Numbered from the stretch's first letter, positions 24,262 to 40,330 are shown. The stretch is DNA of 64,000 bases from Acorus gramineus (GCA_030737835.1 CM060852.1:19825868-19889867), one strand, 5' to 3'. Program-made: numbers and translations. Notes: generated by a model from the letters alone, not told the origin.

Positions 24262-26115
24262 GGAGGTTGGCCGACTTAACCAAAGTTCGGTTCGCATTTT
24301 ACCATTTTCTTATAGTAAAATACAACAAAAAAAAAACTAGTACAACGACGCTAATGATAATGACGACAACAACAAAACCTTTTATCTGAATAAACTTTTT
24401 CTATTAGGCAGATAATCACCCAAATTGAAGTAATAAAAATAATAGGAATTGATTTGAAATGAAGCATGAAATTTTGGAGATTACGTATCCAACTATCATG
24501 TATGTGCATGAGAACTTCTGAGTTGGACTTCATCAAAGCTCATCCATTAAAAATTGTGACTTGCTTGCAACTACATGGAAAAGTAAGAAACTAACTCCAT
24601 GGGTTCAAAATAGTAAGCCAACCATTCACATTTAAATGAATAGGTTCAGACAAATAAATCAGCTTTGCCCAGCTACAAAAATTGAAAAGATTTTAATGTA
24701 TGAATGTTACGTAATCAACAATCCTCTTTACTTGGTTGTGATTCCAATAATATGAAGCAAGGAATACACTTGTCTGTACAAAAAGATGTGGTTGCATCAA
24801 GATATGTCTGATATTTTAAAAAGATGATCTGGACTACATGAGATAATGCATGATCAAAAGTTATACATACCACGAAATGACCATCCCTGCTTCAAGTGAA
24901 TTCACAAGAACTCCATTGTAGCTGCAGAAAGCACACCATTTAAGCAATAATTTTCACTGAACAAGGTTTCAAATGAAGGTCATATATATGATGAAGCAAA
25001 GTACAGGAAAAAGAAATAAAAGTGAATGAAACATTTTATGCAGACTGAAAGGAAAACCCAAAATCTAAATTTCAATTTTCCTACATAAACAGGATTAAGC
25101 ATTGGGATTGCTTACTTCAACCAATCTACAGTGAACTGTGATCTGCCGTTAATTTGCAAGATTTCAACGGGAACTCCAATATTTCTCCAAATAGCATGTA
25201 CGGGGCCATCCGCAAACGCAAAAACCTTCATAGAACAAAATCAACCAGGCTTAAGAAACAATATACATACAATCACTAATCAAAAGAACTGTCCTGTAAC
25301 CAACTCAAATGCAGAAAAGATAACAGAGATGACTGAGAAAAAGTTGTTAAAATTGATTGAGTTGAAATTCAGCACATAATTGGCCACATGAAATTTTATC
25401 TGAATCACTCACTAAGCTTATAAAAACGAAGTAACACTCACTACCTGAATTGTGTAACCGATCTCTTTAAGAGCAACTGCTAATGTGACCATAAGCAACT
25501 GTGACGCATCGGGCGACAGATCCACAACCACCTACAACTCCATCAAAAAAAAAAAAAAACAACCACCATTCAATTAAAGGTCCAAATCTTTCCCCCAAAA
25601 ATCAAACAATTCAAAAAAATAGACTCTGAAAAGGCACTTCCACATACCAAAGCAAGCTCCGGTCCCCTAATAGCCAACCGCTTCCGCGGCCTCCCCAACG
25701 CCGCGACTGATGAATTCACCTCCACCCTCTCCTTCCTAAACCTCTCAAGCAGCTTCGTCGGCTCGAATCGGATACCTTCACCGAAATCCAGATCACCCAA
25801 ACCCCCGAAATCCCACGAATCCCGAGGCGAGGCCCTCGTAGCGACACCGGACTTCTCGGTGATGAATCCCGGGAGGAAGGCCTGGAAGAGGATGACGACG
25901 AAGAAGAATGCGATGACGGTGCAAATCCATTGCAGGTAGTCGACCTTCTCGAAGAGGAAGAGAAGCCTTGCAAGCTTCGATCTCGGCCGTTGAAGCAGCG
26001 ACATATGGCCTCGATCGCCCCTCCTCGGAGAGGAAGACAGCGACGGCGACGGCGACGGCGGCCTCAAGAGTGGTGAGGCCCTCTTTATGGGAAACCCCGA
26101 GTCCAAGGAACCCAT
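19559..26115 (-). CDS. GT-B glycosyltransferase-like type II membrane protein, 14 exons
   Basis: Exons: 26115-25648, 25531-25445, 25225-25116, 24921-24871, 24065-23894, 23799-23479, 23345-23142, 23055-22576, 22470-22261, 21987-21799, 21502-21339, 20805-20653, 20164-20086, 19999-19559. All have GT-AG borders and consistent phase, giving 1042 residues. The start MGSLDSGFPIKR was chosen because it matches the conserved start of the family (Arabidopsis At5g04480/At4g01210 type); the frame is open for 85 further codons upstream. A proline/serine-rich cytosolic tail precedes one membrane span (about 61-82), so the enzyme probably sits in the Golgi with its catalytic part in the lumen. A GT1/GT4-like domain follows, with VGSQFFYTGSLLEHALILK, ADIVVYGSFLEEQSFPAILI and a sugar-nucleotide-site-like GLGKLVIAPD. 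The C-terminal half (GTWEDVYRSAKR, WIGFQSWR, GKYVKPPP) is specific to this plant family. Donor and acceptor sugars are unknown. Confidence 0.88.
24185..24263. repeat. Poly-C and poly-G runs facing each other inside an intron
   Basis: Twenty-one C (24185-24205) are followed 39 bp later by nineteen G (24245-24263), with a (GT)n tract between. The runs could pair as a hairpin, and the G run could fold as a quadruplex. They lie in intron 4 (24066-24870) of the glycosyltransferase gene. Assembly error in homopolymers is also possible. Confidence 0.7.
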
Positions 26116-29112
26116 CTTCAAAGATCCCAACTTTTCTTGCTCTGGAGAAGACCCATCTGAAGAAAATTCAATGGGCCTGAAAGGCTCTCTCTTTGGATCA
26201 CCCAAAAATGGTTGCTTTGATGGGTTTCTTTCACTGTGGGGACTGTAATGGCGAGATGGCTTTGATTGGCGTTGATGGTGGACTGAAGACGGGTTGAAGA
26301 CTGCTTGACGAGGGGGGTGAACACGTGTTTTTTTCTTGACCGTCGATCGGAGATTATGTGATGAGATCATAAAATCAGGAGCTTGATAAACTTATTATTA
26401 GACATATATTTAATTCCATTTATTTATTGGATCCGACAATTAAACGCCACTCTAATGAGTCCTAGATACCCGTGATACGTAAATTACTAAAATACCCCGA
26501 ATTGACTCCGGAGAAGACGAGTAGGTAGGGGCATTTAAGTAATATCAATTTAGCGGGAGCGTGTAGGGGCAATCGAAAAGGAGTCATTGGAAATGCCAGC
26601 TGTGGAAAGCTCGATTTGGTGAGGGTAGTTTAGTAATTCCGGTGTTCTTTAATAAAATGTAGGGGCAGATGAAAATATATTGTGATTAATAGAGGGGAAA
26701 AACCGTAGAACTCGCGACGCGTGAAAACAGAACGAGTTATTTTTTTTTTCTTTATCTTTACTAAACAAAAATCACGTACATTTACATTATTATTGATTAT
26801 ATGCATTGGTGTGGGGGACCGGTGATGTGAATTTGTAATGCGTCAAAATCACCGACTGTATAAGGAGAATGTCTTCAACACATGAAGCTATACTCTTGTT
26901 TATTATTTGAGTCCTCTGGAGAACCTTCTCCGGGCTCTCCATAATTTTATAAATTGTTAACTATAATTAAATCTGTCTGAATTTATTTGTCTAAAATATT
27001 ATGAGTACCCTATATTCAAATATTTGGAGTGGGGATATGGATATCAATTTATCTTATTCATAAAACATTCATATTTAATATATATTATAAAAATATATAT
27101 ATATGTGTTATATATTATTCATATTTGTTATTTTATATGATCAATCACTATCATAATATATTATATTACCATTAAATCTAAAAGAAAATAAATCTTAAAA
27201 TCTCAATTTTAATTTTAATGTCTCTATCAAATATATCGTTTGATTATTTAATTTAATGTTAATAATTTAAACATGTTAATTATCCAATAAATATCATGTT
27301 CTATTGCTTTGTTCATGTTCTATTAATGCCAGCCACATATTGAATGGGTTACCTGTCAGGAGAGAGAGGCATCACCCATTAATTCCAGGGGCCAGGGATC
27401 ATGTAGCCAGCGTTCTGTTCTGTTCTGTCACTGCATTGCTTTCAACTTTGTGAATCCTATTTGAAGTTGTCAGGCATTGATCCTTGTAGTAGATCTTGAA
27501 AGTAGGACATCTTTTACTGCTAGTACATCTTCTATTGAAGAAGAAGAAGAAGAAAGATTCACGAATGACAAAAGCTGATACCGTTTTCCTGTAATATATA
27601 TGTATCACCCACTTATGAGAGAATTAGACACCCTTTTGGATCCATGTTAGGCCAATTTCCGAGTTTGAAAAGCAGTAAACTTTAATCCCCCTACTCCAAA
27701 CACGGCCTAAGAAATCATGATATTGTGGGGGCCAAGAACACTTCCACCAAAAAAAAAACACAAAAGAACACGAGTCGTCCCCACCTCCCCAACCAGTATC
27801 ATTGAAATTTCTGTGGTCCTTTAGTTTGTTCTGCCCACATGGAAGTTACATTATCTAGTCTTCTCTGATTTACGCATGTATTGCCATACTGCAAGATTTC
27901 TTGCTGAGGCAACTGCATCAGTAGCTGCCAGTCATTGACCCCTCCCTGTACTTTGAACTGCTAAATCACAGTTGCATATGGTTTCATGCAGGATATCTTG
28001 GTTTGGGGCAAGATATTCAATTAGTACCACTGGCAAACACTGCTGATGGAAACTGCACTACCAGCTGTTTATCTGATATTTGCTGCAATCGTTCAACATA
28101 TAAGCTGCATTTGGAACATATATATATTGGGCAACCAACCACCCATTGAGTCAAAGCAACAATTTTCATAAGTTTCATTTAAAGTGAAAGCAGTATTTAA
28201 TTAAATATTCTGAACGCACATATTAAGTTCATTGAGAACGGTCAATGTCATGGAATAGGTAAAGCCAGATACAACAATGGATGGATGGCCACAAAAAACT
28301 TTCCATGTTGAGGTCCTACCTTGGAGATTGTTGATTTGAAAAATCATTGTGAACCAGGCATTTCACCTTCTGTTACAGAACATTGGGACACTCCCTTGAA
28401 TTTGCTCTACAGAATTTAATGTTCCATCACATGCACCAGTGCTTCTGCAGAACATGCAACCATTCATTGTAAATGGAAGTAGGTCCAGAGATTGTATATT
28501 TCTAAAAATGATAATAATAAAAAGACTATCAACGACATTTTATGAGGTTTAATTTGCTTCGAGTTATAATGGCTGAAATGAAATGATACTTGTCGAAAGC
28601 TCCCAATATTTTCAGACTGCAAAGAAAACCCTTGTTTGCAAACTATTTGCGTTCAAATCCAATGAAACTTTTGTTTTACAAATGCCCCCATCAAATACAA
28701 ATTTCAGAAATATAGTGAAGATTTTATTGATGGAAACATAAAATAACTAAAATACCCTTATACTACATAAATATACCATATATAAGGATTTTTTTTTCAA
28801 TTATATATCTATTCGGAGAGTTTATTTGGCATTATCACATAACATAAGAACATTTTAGACAATTTATGAGAAATTGTGAATCACATTGAAACTTTTAAGA
28901 AAAGGTACAGCATGGTCAATGGAATTAAATGCAAAAAATTTTCAGTCAGAGATTTGCAATTATATTACCTAAAATGCTGGTTTTTTTATATAAATACCAA
29001 AGAAAAGTAGTACAGCTACAAATCCAAGTTAAAACTATTCCAAAGTATTCCTATCTAAGTCACAAAGCAAGGTGGGAATGAAATTTACCTTGAGGACAAG
29101 GCAGCCACAGTT
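26116..29112. other. Glycosyltransferase promoter/leader and ZDP 3' flank
   Basis: The first 250 bp (to 26370) remain open in the glycosyltransferase frame and are probably 5' leader. Beyond lies AT-rich spacer, with (GAA)n near 27537-27554 and nothing coding that I can support. Positions 28000-29112 should include the 3' UTR of the ZDP gene. Confidence 0.45.
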
Positions 29113-32100
29113 TCAGGCTGCAAAATATTCTTCAGGAACATAGAATTTTAACCCAATGGCCTAACAAGCATCCAAGACATTTTGAATTAGGTGGAGCAGG
29201 GGACATGAAAAGCAATAGTACAATATTTTACATCGAGATAAAGCCATAAAAATAAAACAACCAGCTTTTTATGTGGCCCAAGAAGATTTTATTCAATGCC
29301 AACATAGCACCTTAATCAACTAATGAACTGCTTTACTATAATACTATGATGTGTTAAATTTGTGATCTAATTATAACAAAGAATCCACTTACTTTGACCT
29401 CAGATACCTAAACCACTCGTATCATAAGCTATCGTATAATGGGATTTTTTTCATTTGGTAAAAAAGGACGCAAACAAAGACAAGAAGGCAGAAGATGTAC
29501 CTGAGCAAATTTAATATCAGCATCACTATGATCTTTGATTCTCCCAGCTGCATCACCAACATAAAAGGATCTACAATACAATGCATTACATCGAATGAGT
29601 ACCTTCATTTCTAACCAGTTTTTCTTCTCTTTTTTTCTTCCTTTTTGTTTTTTTTTTTTTTTTTTTTTTTTGGGGGGGGGGGGGTGTGTTTGGTAACTAA
29701 CCAGGTAAAGTTATTTATTCGTGAATCAATATCTATCTACACAACCTACATATAAAGCAGTAATAGTTTTTTCTCTCTTTTATTTTTTTTGAAGCAGTAA
29801 TAGTTGATGGTGTTGCACAACAGAAATGAGGATTCTTAAAAGGATGTTTTGCAAAACTCAAAAATGCCAAGCTACAAGCCTACAACTGTATTGTGGAACC
29901 ACTAAAAGAATAAGTCTAATAGAGAACTGCAAACTGTTGAAATAGCGGCTATGAATGTGAGAAGGATCATTTTATCCAGCAAGGAAAATGATGAATCGCT
30001 CATCAACATTTCATCACTGTGAATTCTGATATTTGGTCTTAACTATATGGACGAAGTAGCATATGTATCAATTAATTAAAAATGATGGTTGAAAGCCAAC
30101 CATGAGGGACCATTAGGAAAAATACATTTTGCACTTTAAGTGTCCATTCACTTCCAGTTAATCATAAATTAAAATTTCAGCTGTCACGGGCTGGACATCC
30201 AAAAATAACATTTGTGTGTGCACGTGCACGTGCACGTATGTTGAATGTGTGCCCAAAGGAAAAGAGGATGTGGGCAGGTAGGTTGGCCACAGCCACAGGC
30301 AGCATTGACCAGAGTGGAAGTAATATGCGCCTCATGAAAGAAGCACACAGTTTTCCACACAAGCAATATTGTAGAGAAAGGGAAACAGATAAAGGAAAGG
30401 TATGTAACTGATTCATGTCAATTGCAATGCCAGAATTGAAGTGTTCCTCCAGTAATTTCCACATTCCAGGATTTGGTTTCCGAAAGGGATCGTCAGTTTG
30501 ACCACTGCCTTTCCCTAGCCCGCAAGCTATGAAAACCTGCAAAATTGTGCAGTAATCAATTACAGTTGCGCACCTGAGGATTTATAAGATAATTGATATT
30601 TGATCAAGAATCCTTAAATCTAATATCAAAGAAGCTAAATTTAACTACGAGAAGGATCATCTCACCTACACTCTAGAAAATAAAATAGTGAAACGGCAGA
30701 TAAGTGATCAACATGTCAAATTACTTTGTTCCAAAAAAAAAAGTCAAATTACAAGTCATAAACAATCAATTCAATATAATACATCATTCTACAGAAACAA
30801 GAAAAACATTACTGCAGAAAATGACGACGTCGATACAGTTTCCCAAATGAATATCAGAATACCTGAATAGGGACATTGACAAGCTTGATAAAGTTGTCAA
30901 GACGTCCAATCTTCGAGTCTACGGCTTGCTGCCTTTTGTTCTTCCAGCGCTCGATGTTAGACTCATTGGTAAAGATTACCTGGTGCAGGAGAATGAAGAT
31001 TACACCACAAACACCACCTTTACTATCTACAAAATGAGTTGATTATCTAAGCACACCAGAAGATAAGACTCAAAATGAAACTGCCACTTCTAGAGACAAC
31101 CACCACATGCTAGCATCAAGAATATCAGTTACACAATTTTAATTAAGGATAAATAGACATGCATACAAGTACAGACCAGCTTATATCCATCATTGTACAG
31201 ACTTTGCAACTTCTCAGGTATGGTAGGGTATAACAAGGACCATGCATCTGCTCCAATTCTGCAATTGAAGAAGACAATGCTCAATATAAAGAACCAAGGA
31301 ATGTTGATCAATCATGCAGTGTCGCTCAAAGTGACACAGTATAAAATCATAACATGCTAATCTTAGCTTCAAATATATCCAGCACCTGATATCTCATGCA
31401 ACAAATACATCTCCGTCTGTGTGACTCGTGTGAAAAACTCAAGAGACAATTAAAAAGAAAAGAACCAATGTTGTTAAAATTAATATTTGTCTCACATTCT
31501 ATTATGTTATGCAGACTTCAACATTAAAAGCTGTGATTTACTCCATCTCAACCCTTGAATGTGGAATACTGTCTAATCCCATTATATTCCAATAGGTTGC
31601 AATATAACATGTAAGAAACAGACATAATGTATTAGCACAACAGCATACCTTTTCACTGATGTATTAACAAGGCATCCATCAAAATCAAAAGCAGCAACTT
31701 TATCTGAATTTCTAAACCCTTCATCCTAACAAACACATGAAAGACGTATCGAAATTCAGCTATTATCAAAGAGTAAAACAAAGAACTGCTTTCTACAAAA
31801 GTTAATTTTCATAATTAGGAGGTTATAATTTATAAATAAGATGTATGAATTCCAGTAAACAATAGAATGAAAAGCAAACTATACACTTTTGAAGCATAAT
31901 GCCATTATTCATGGAAAAAAGGGTAATTACAATTGATTTGCACTGAATAAGCTAATGTCTTAAACACGAAAAAAAATACAAGATATTGGGACAACCAGTC
32001 TTTATGTCACACTTGGTTAAATTTTTTTTCTTCAGAGAGAGAGAGAGAGAGAGAGAGCACACATAATCATGCCTCCTGTCAAGAAAATATGTACAAAACC

Positions 32101-35100
32101 TCATAGTAATCAAACATTATATACGCCTACATATCTAAGTATAACAATTTAAACATATTTATTGTAATTTTCTTCTGTTGGTTACTAGTGAGAATGGCCA
32201 AGTGTTTAATGCCACCAAAGCCAAGCATCTAATGGAAGAATGCAACAATAAATGATTTGTCCATGTGCAACATGTAGAGAAAGTATTTGATGAGTTTGCT
32301 AGCCCCACATATCTATTGAAAGGATGCATATATCAGCATATATATGTCAAAATGTCCAAGATACAGTCCTTGTGAATCTCATCAAACCATCACTAAATTA
32401 GGAATGGGAACTCACAGGCTCTCGGAATATGACTGTCTGGAAAGCTTTCCATTTCGGTAGAAGGGTAGCATCCTAACCAAAAAGAAAAGAGAAAAAAAAA
32501 TTAACCATGTCTGAAGAATATAATAAATAAAGAGAAATGTTTATTCTATAAATTTGTTACAATGCAAGAAAAGAAGAAGAAATACCTTGTACTTATTCTT
32601 GACCTCAGAAATAGAAAAGAAGATCTCTATCTTGGGTTCCTTGCCAGGCATGAACAACTGAAAACCATTCATGCCAGAAATAAATTATTTAAAGTATAGC
32701 AGATTCAAACTAGAAGGGTACTATATGAGACACATCCACCTAGTCCGGAATCTGGATTAATTTGTGAAATTCAAACAAAAAGCTCAGTGTTGCTTAGGAT
32801 GAGATGAATAAATAAATGGGACATAAACTGAACATGTAAGAGTGTCTATCTAGAGAAATACAAATCAATAACAACCAAACTGTTGTTTACACAAGGTAAC
32901 CTATTATAATTGTCCTCTGTAAGCCTTTATAAACAATGGATCAAATGATGACCCAATAAATAGACATTCCCAAGATGGAGACTGATAAATACCACTTATA
33001 GATGACTCATTAATTTCATAAAAATTATACGACTAATTATCTAAGCAATCCTAAACAAAATATTTTCCCCATGATCCAAGGATGGTCAATCCACAATGGA
33101 TGCTGAAAGAATTGATAATATCCATAGAAGCAGGATGCCTTGGCAATAGTTGCAGGTAAAACATTGAGTTTATCAATGAATCAATGGTGCAGATAAATAT
33201 TATGGTTCCAGATACAAAACCAGAGGGCTTCTTAAGTGATGAAATAAGGGCATTGATATTTGCCAGAGACAAGAAATGGGGCCTTGGACATGGATCCAAG
33301 ATTCGAGAAAATGGTCACCCTTGATAAATATAACACCTCATCATGAAACCACAAAATATATAGAAATCTCTTTAACACCTTTGATTTCTTCAATTTCATT
33401 TCTTCGACTTCTTGAGTTCCAACTTCATCTGTTTTTCGAACCTGTAACATCAGACAATGATGAATATTAGGCTTCAGAAACCAAAACAAGAGTTGTCCTC
33501 AGTTACATTAGGACCACCCAATCAAATTCTTCAATGAAGAAATCTCCTTAGTACCTTTGATTTCTTCAACTCCACTTCTTCAGCTTCTTCAGTTCCAGCT
33601 TCATCTGCTTTTGGAACCTGAAACAATCAGTCAATCAGAAAGTCATGCTCTCACAAAAAAAAAAACATAATCATGTTGAAAAATAATCAGACTACTATCA
33701 AACTCTCTTTGGTTTCATTGATCCAATTATCATCTGCGGCATGGACTTGATGATTAATAAACATAGTCATTCTATTTATAGTCATATCACATTTGGTTTC
33801 ATTGATCCAATTATCATCTCCATATCATCACCTTTATAAAATGGGGAAGGATAGTCCCACTACCTTTTTGACCTTCCCCACTACCTTATCAAACCCACAA
33901 CCCTAATATTTTGTGTTCCACAATCCCACCACTTTTTATATACAAACACTTTCAACATCTCACTCCCACCACCCTCTCATTTTTTTCTCACAGGTTCTTT
34001 CTTTCCTTCTTTTCCCTCTTCTTTTTCTCCTCCTTCCCTCGGATTGCTCCCACACCGTCAGCTGTGATCGTCTCCATCTACCCATCCTCCCTGTTGTGTA
34101 ATGCTCACCAAAATGCATGTGTTTCATTATAAAAAATTAACAAAGTCCCAGGTTGACAGGTGCAGAGTCGAATGAAAACCATAAATGGTTGACAGAGTGC
34201 CTATCGAATGATATAAAACAAACTTGACTGACGCAGTGTCAATCCGAATGTGTTTTGTGGTGGAAGAAGAGAGACAAACAAGAACTCAATGTTGAAGTTA
34301 TTTTGTTGTTCACATGATGCGAATGTGATACTCCACATGGATGGATTATGATGTGTTGGATATGTTTTAGTGATTGTGAATATGTAATGTGTTAGTAAAT
34401 TTAGAAGTTTTTACAATGTAAATGGAAAAATGTGTTAGTGAAAATTGAAGGTTGAGAGATTCAGTGTCAACCTGGTAAAGATTGGTCAACAGAGCAGCAC
34501 TCGAATGAAACCATAAATGGTTGATAAAGAAACTGTCAAATGTTATATAACAGAGTTGGCTGACGTAGTGTCAAATCGAGTGAGTGTCCTTGACAGAAGG
34601 CCTGTCGAATGATTGATTAAATGGTGGAAAATGTTGGGTAGTGGGATTGATGAATATGTTATTTTAGGGTGGTGGGAAGTGTTAGGGTAATAGGATTAAT
34701 GAACTTAAAAACAAAAAACAAAAACTGGTTTTTTGATCATTTGGGGTTGTAGGAAAATTAAGTAGGGTAGTGGGTATATCTTTTGCCCATAAAAAATATA
34801 GTTCTATTGTTCTCATAACAACTGAAAATGTTGAACAAGCAGAACATAACATTAAAAAAAGGTCAACCTCCTCTGCAGGCAAACCCTCCAATTTCTTCAG
34901 TGCATCACGATCGCTTTCCTAAAACACGGGTAAAAACAACAAAAACATAGAATCACAAACAATACATCGTCGAATCAAACATTTCATTCATAATCGCCGA
35001 GTCGAGCAAACCTCGAGCAATGCATATCCATTGATCTCCTCTGCGGATTCAATCGGCTGTGATCTGAAAGGGAAACAATCGAGATGGTGCCAATGCGTCG

Positions 35101-35230
35101 TATCAAACCCTCGAGGATGTCTGTTCACAATGCCCAGCCTCAGACCCTTCGCCGGGATGGCTTGGGAGCAACCCTTGCAGGACGAACGGCTGGACTTGGC
35201 GTACTCCGCGACGATCTTGACCGTCGACAT
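29113..35230 (-). CDS. ZDP: DNA 3'-phosphatase with PARP-type zinc finger (ZDP-like)
   Basis: Exons: 35230-35012, 34918-34868, 33617-33555, (33441-33379 optional), 32657-32586, 32472-32416, 31725-31649, 31258-31177, 30979-30863, 30536-30409, 29570-29501, 29160-29113. They give 327 residues, or 348 with the optional exon. A PARP-type zinc finger has C18, C21, H49 and C52 (RSSCKGC...WHHLDC). After a charged linker comes a T4-PNKP-like HAD phosphatase: FDFDGC (catalytic D168 and D170 in the short form), IFTNESNIERW, FRKPNPGMW and the GDAAGR motif. ZDP removes 3'-phosphates from broken DNA and acts in base-excision repair and ROS1/DME-type DNA demethylation in the nucleus. Arabidopsis ZDP has three zinc fingers; only one is seen here. 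An in-frame ATG 43 codons upstream (35359) is possible. The gene is head to head with the CDPK. Confidence 0.88.
30217..30239. repeat. Alternating purine-pyrimidine tract with CACGTG boxes
   Basis: GTGCACGTGCACGTGCACGT lies in the ZDP intron at 29571-30408. It holds overlapping CACGTG palindromes (G-box cores) and is Z-DNA-prone. Its location inside an intron makes a promoter role unlikely. Confidence 0.5.
33379..33441 (-). other. ZDP: Tandemly duplicated 63-bp ZDP exon
   Basis: It encodes a 21-codon, phase-0 segment (VRKTDEVGTQEVEEMKLKKS then K) that aligns residue for residue with exon 3 at 33555-33617 (VPKADEAGTEEAEEVELKKS then K). Both copies have an AG acceptor and a GT donor, and the homology runs about 20 bp into the downstream intron (AGAGATTTCT against AGGAGATTTCT). 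It is probably a recent exon duplication in the linker between zinc finger and phosphatase. Including it keeps the frame. RNA evidence is needed to know whether one, either or both copies are spliced in. Confidence 0.8.
33841..34790. mobile_element. Candidate inverted-repeat DNA transposon in a ZDP intron
   Basis: The left end ATGGGGAAGGATAGTCCCAC and the reverse complement of the right end ATGGGCAAAAGATATACCCA are similar, both followed by CACTACC-type repeats. The interior has two diverged direct copies of a roughly 95-bp block containing CCATAAATGGTTGA (about 34180 and 34520). I found no convincing target duplication. It lies in the long intron between exons 2 and 3 of ZDP and explains most of its length. 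Confidence 0.5.
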
Positions 35231-35744
35231 CGAAATCAACGGCCGACGACGAGCGAAGAATACGTTTTCACTGTGGGACGGGATGAAGCAATTAGGGTTT
35301 GGGGAAAGATGAATTAGGGTTTTCCACTTCAGCATATACAGGAGAGGCGTGGGCGACAAGGAGGTGGCGGCGGAGACGGAGCAACTAACCGAACCCTTTT
35401 TTTTTTTTTTGGCGGGAAGGACTGTCGATGAACGCGAAGAGGAGTACGAAATGGGACTCTCAAGGACAGGTGAATAATTTTATCCTCTGAAGGGACATCC
35501 AAACAGCTGCGAACGCGAGTTATCCCGCATCCTGCAGACCGTCGAATAAGAATCCCGCCCGTCTGATTCGCCAAAAAACCAACGAGATTCAACGAGCGAG
35601 GGTAAAACAGGTATTTCACACGTCCCCTCTTCCCCAAAACACGCTCACTGTCAGTATTGACTTCATATCCTTCTCGGCGACCTCACCAGACGATTCCCGG
35701 TCCGATCTCATCTGCCTCTTCTTCCAAACCCTAATTCGGACAAG
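35231..35744. promoter_or_regulatory. Shared (bidirectional) promoter region of ZDP and CDPK
   Basis: The 514 bp between the two divergent start codons must hold both 5' leaders and both promoters. No clear TATA box is seen on either strand. A run of 13 T sits at 35398-35410, and the sequence is less AT-rich than the other spacers. Short open frames here look like chance. Confidence 0.6.
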
Positions 35745-39304
<3,560 letters not shown>

Positions 39305-39684
39305 TGCTAATAAATCACTTATTGATGGTATGAACACCGCAGACTTCGTGTTTTAGTCCATTCTGCTTCAAATTGAGCACCTGATGCTGCTGTGTTTTAT
39401 CTCTGTTTCATAGTGCTTGTGAAGGGGATGTGAGGATTCAATTACATGTCTGTCTCTGGTTTTCTCATTTTTGCAGCATGAATCTTGCAAAAACTATTCA
39501 TATACCCATCAATGAAAAAAAAAATAGCCTGCGTAAAGCTTGTTCAGTATCAGTATTGTTGTCTGATTTACAGAAACAATATGGGTACTGCAAGAGAGGT
39601 TTTCTTTTTTTTTTAGAAAGGGCAGTTAGTGATGGCAGAATAAGGGAAGAATAAGATCCACTTTTTCTTATCGGAAGACTCTTT
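39305..39684. other. CDPK 3' UTR and flank
   Basis: No coding sequence. It should contain the CDPK 3' UTR. Confidence 0.5.
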
Positions 39685-40213
39685 CCCCCCGTATGCCTAG
39701 AGACATAAACCCAGAATAAGGAAGAATACAAGAGAATAGTAAAAAAAAGCTGTTAGTTTTGACAGAATAAACCCCGATAGTTATGTCTGGATAAGTTAGG
39801 ATAAGGCCTGATAACTATTCTAAGAAAATTGTGGAATTGCTTATCAAGGCTTATCTATACCAATGGATAAAAATACCCTTCTCTGTCATTTAAAAAAATT
39901 TATCTCACCTAACAGACTCACACAGATTTCAAAAACTGTCACATCTATCAAATCAATCATATATCTCTCACACTATTCCCAGGGGGTATAATTGTCATTT
40001 AAAAAATTATAAACTCTTATTCATCCCTTATCAACCATTTATCATCACTTTATCCAAGGTGAACCAAACAACAAAAAAATCATTTTTACGTTTCCCAATG
40101 AGAATAACAAAAAAAACAACCAAACAAAAAATTGCTTATTCAGCCTGGATTGTTATCTATCCCAGTATAGCTATCGGGAGCGAATAACCCAATTTCACAC
40201 CCCATACGGGGGG
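39685..40213. mobile_element. Inverted-repeat element ending in CCCCCCGTATG
   Basis: The ends CCCCCCGTATG (39685-39695) and CATACGGGGGG (40203-40213) are exact reverse complements. An inner inverted pair, CCCGATAGTTATGTCTGG against CCCGATAGCTATACTGGG, backs this up. The left half has roughly 75 bp of extra sequence between the outer and inner repeats. A relative at 52477-52798 shares the right two thirds. No ORF and no clear target duplication. Confidence 0.6.
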
Positions 40214-40330
40214 TTTGAATTTATGAGAAACTCCTTGAATTCACGAGGAAGAAAATATAAGAGAATAACTTATAAGATTATAATATATTTGTTCTAGCTC
40301 GGACTGGCCACATAAGACCAATGTTATCAT

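Noticed and set aside
26116..26370. 85-codon in-frame extension upstream of the glycosyltransferase start
   Set aside because: The conserved family start is MGSLxSG at 26115. The upstream part is low-complexity and fits a 5' leader, though a longer form cannot be excluded.
30217..30239. CACGTG repeats as G-box promoter elements
   Set aside because: They lie in an intron in the middle of ZDP, far from any transcription start seen here.
34157..34600. Direct repeats in the ZDP intron considered as a CRISPR-like or satellite array
   Set aside because: There are only two diverged copies, inside an inverted-repeat transposon in a plant intron.
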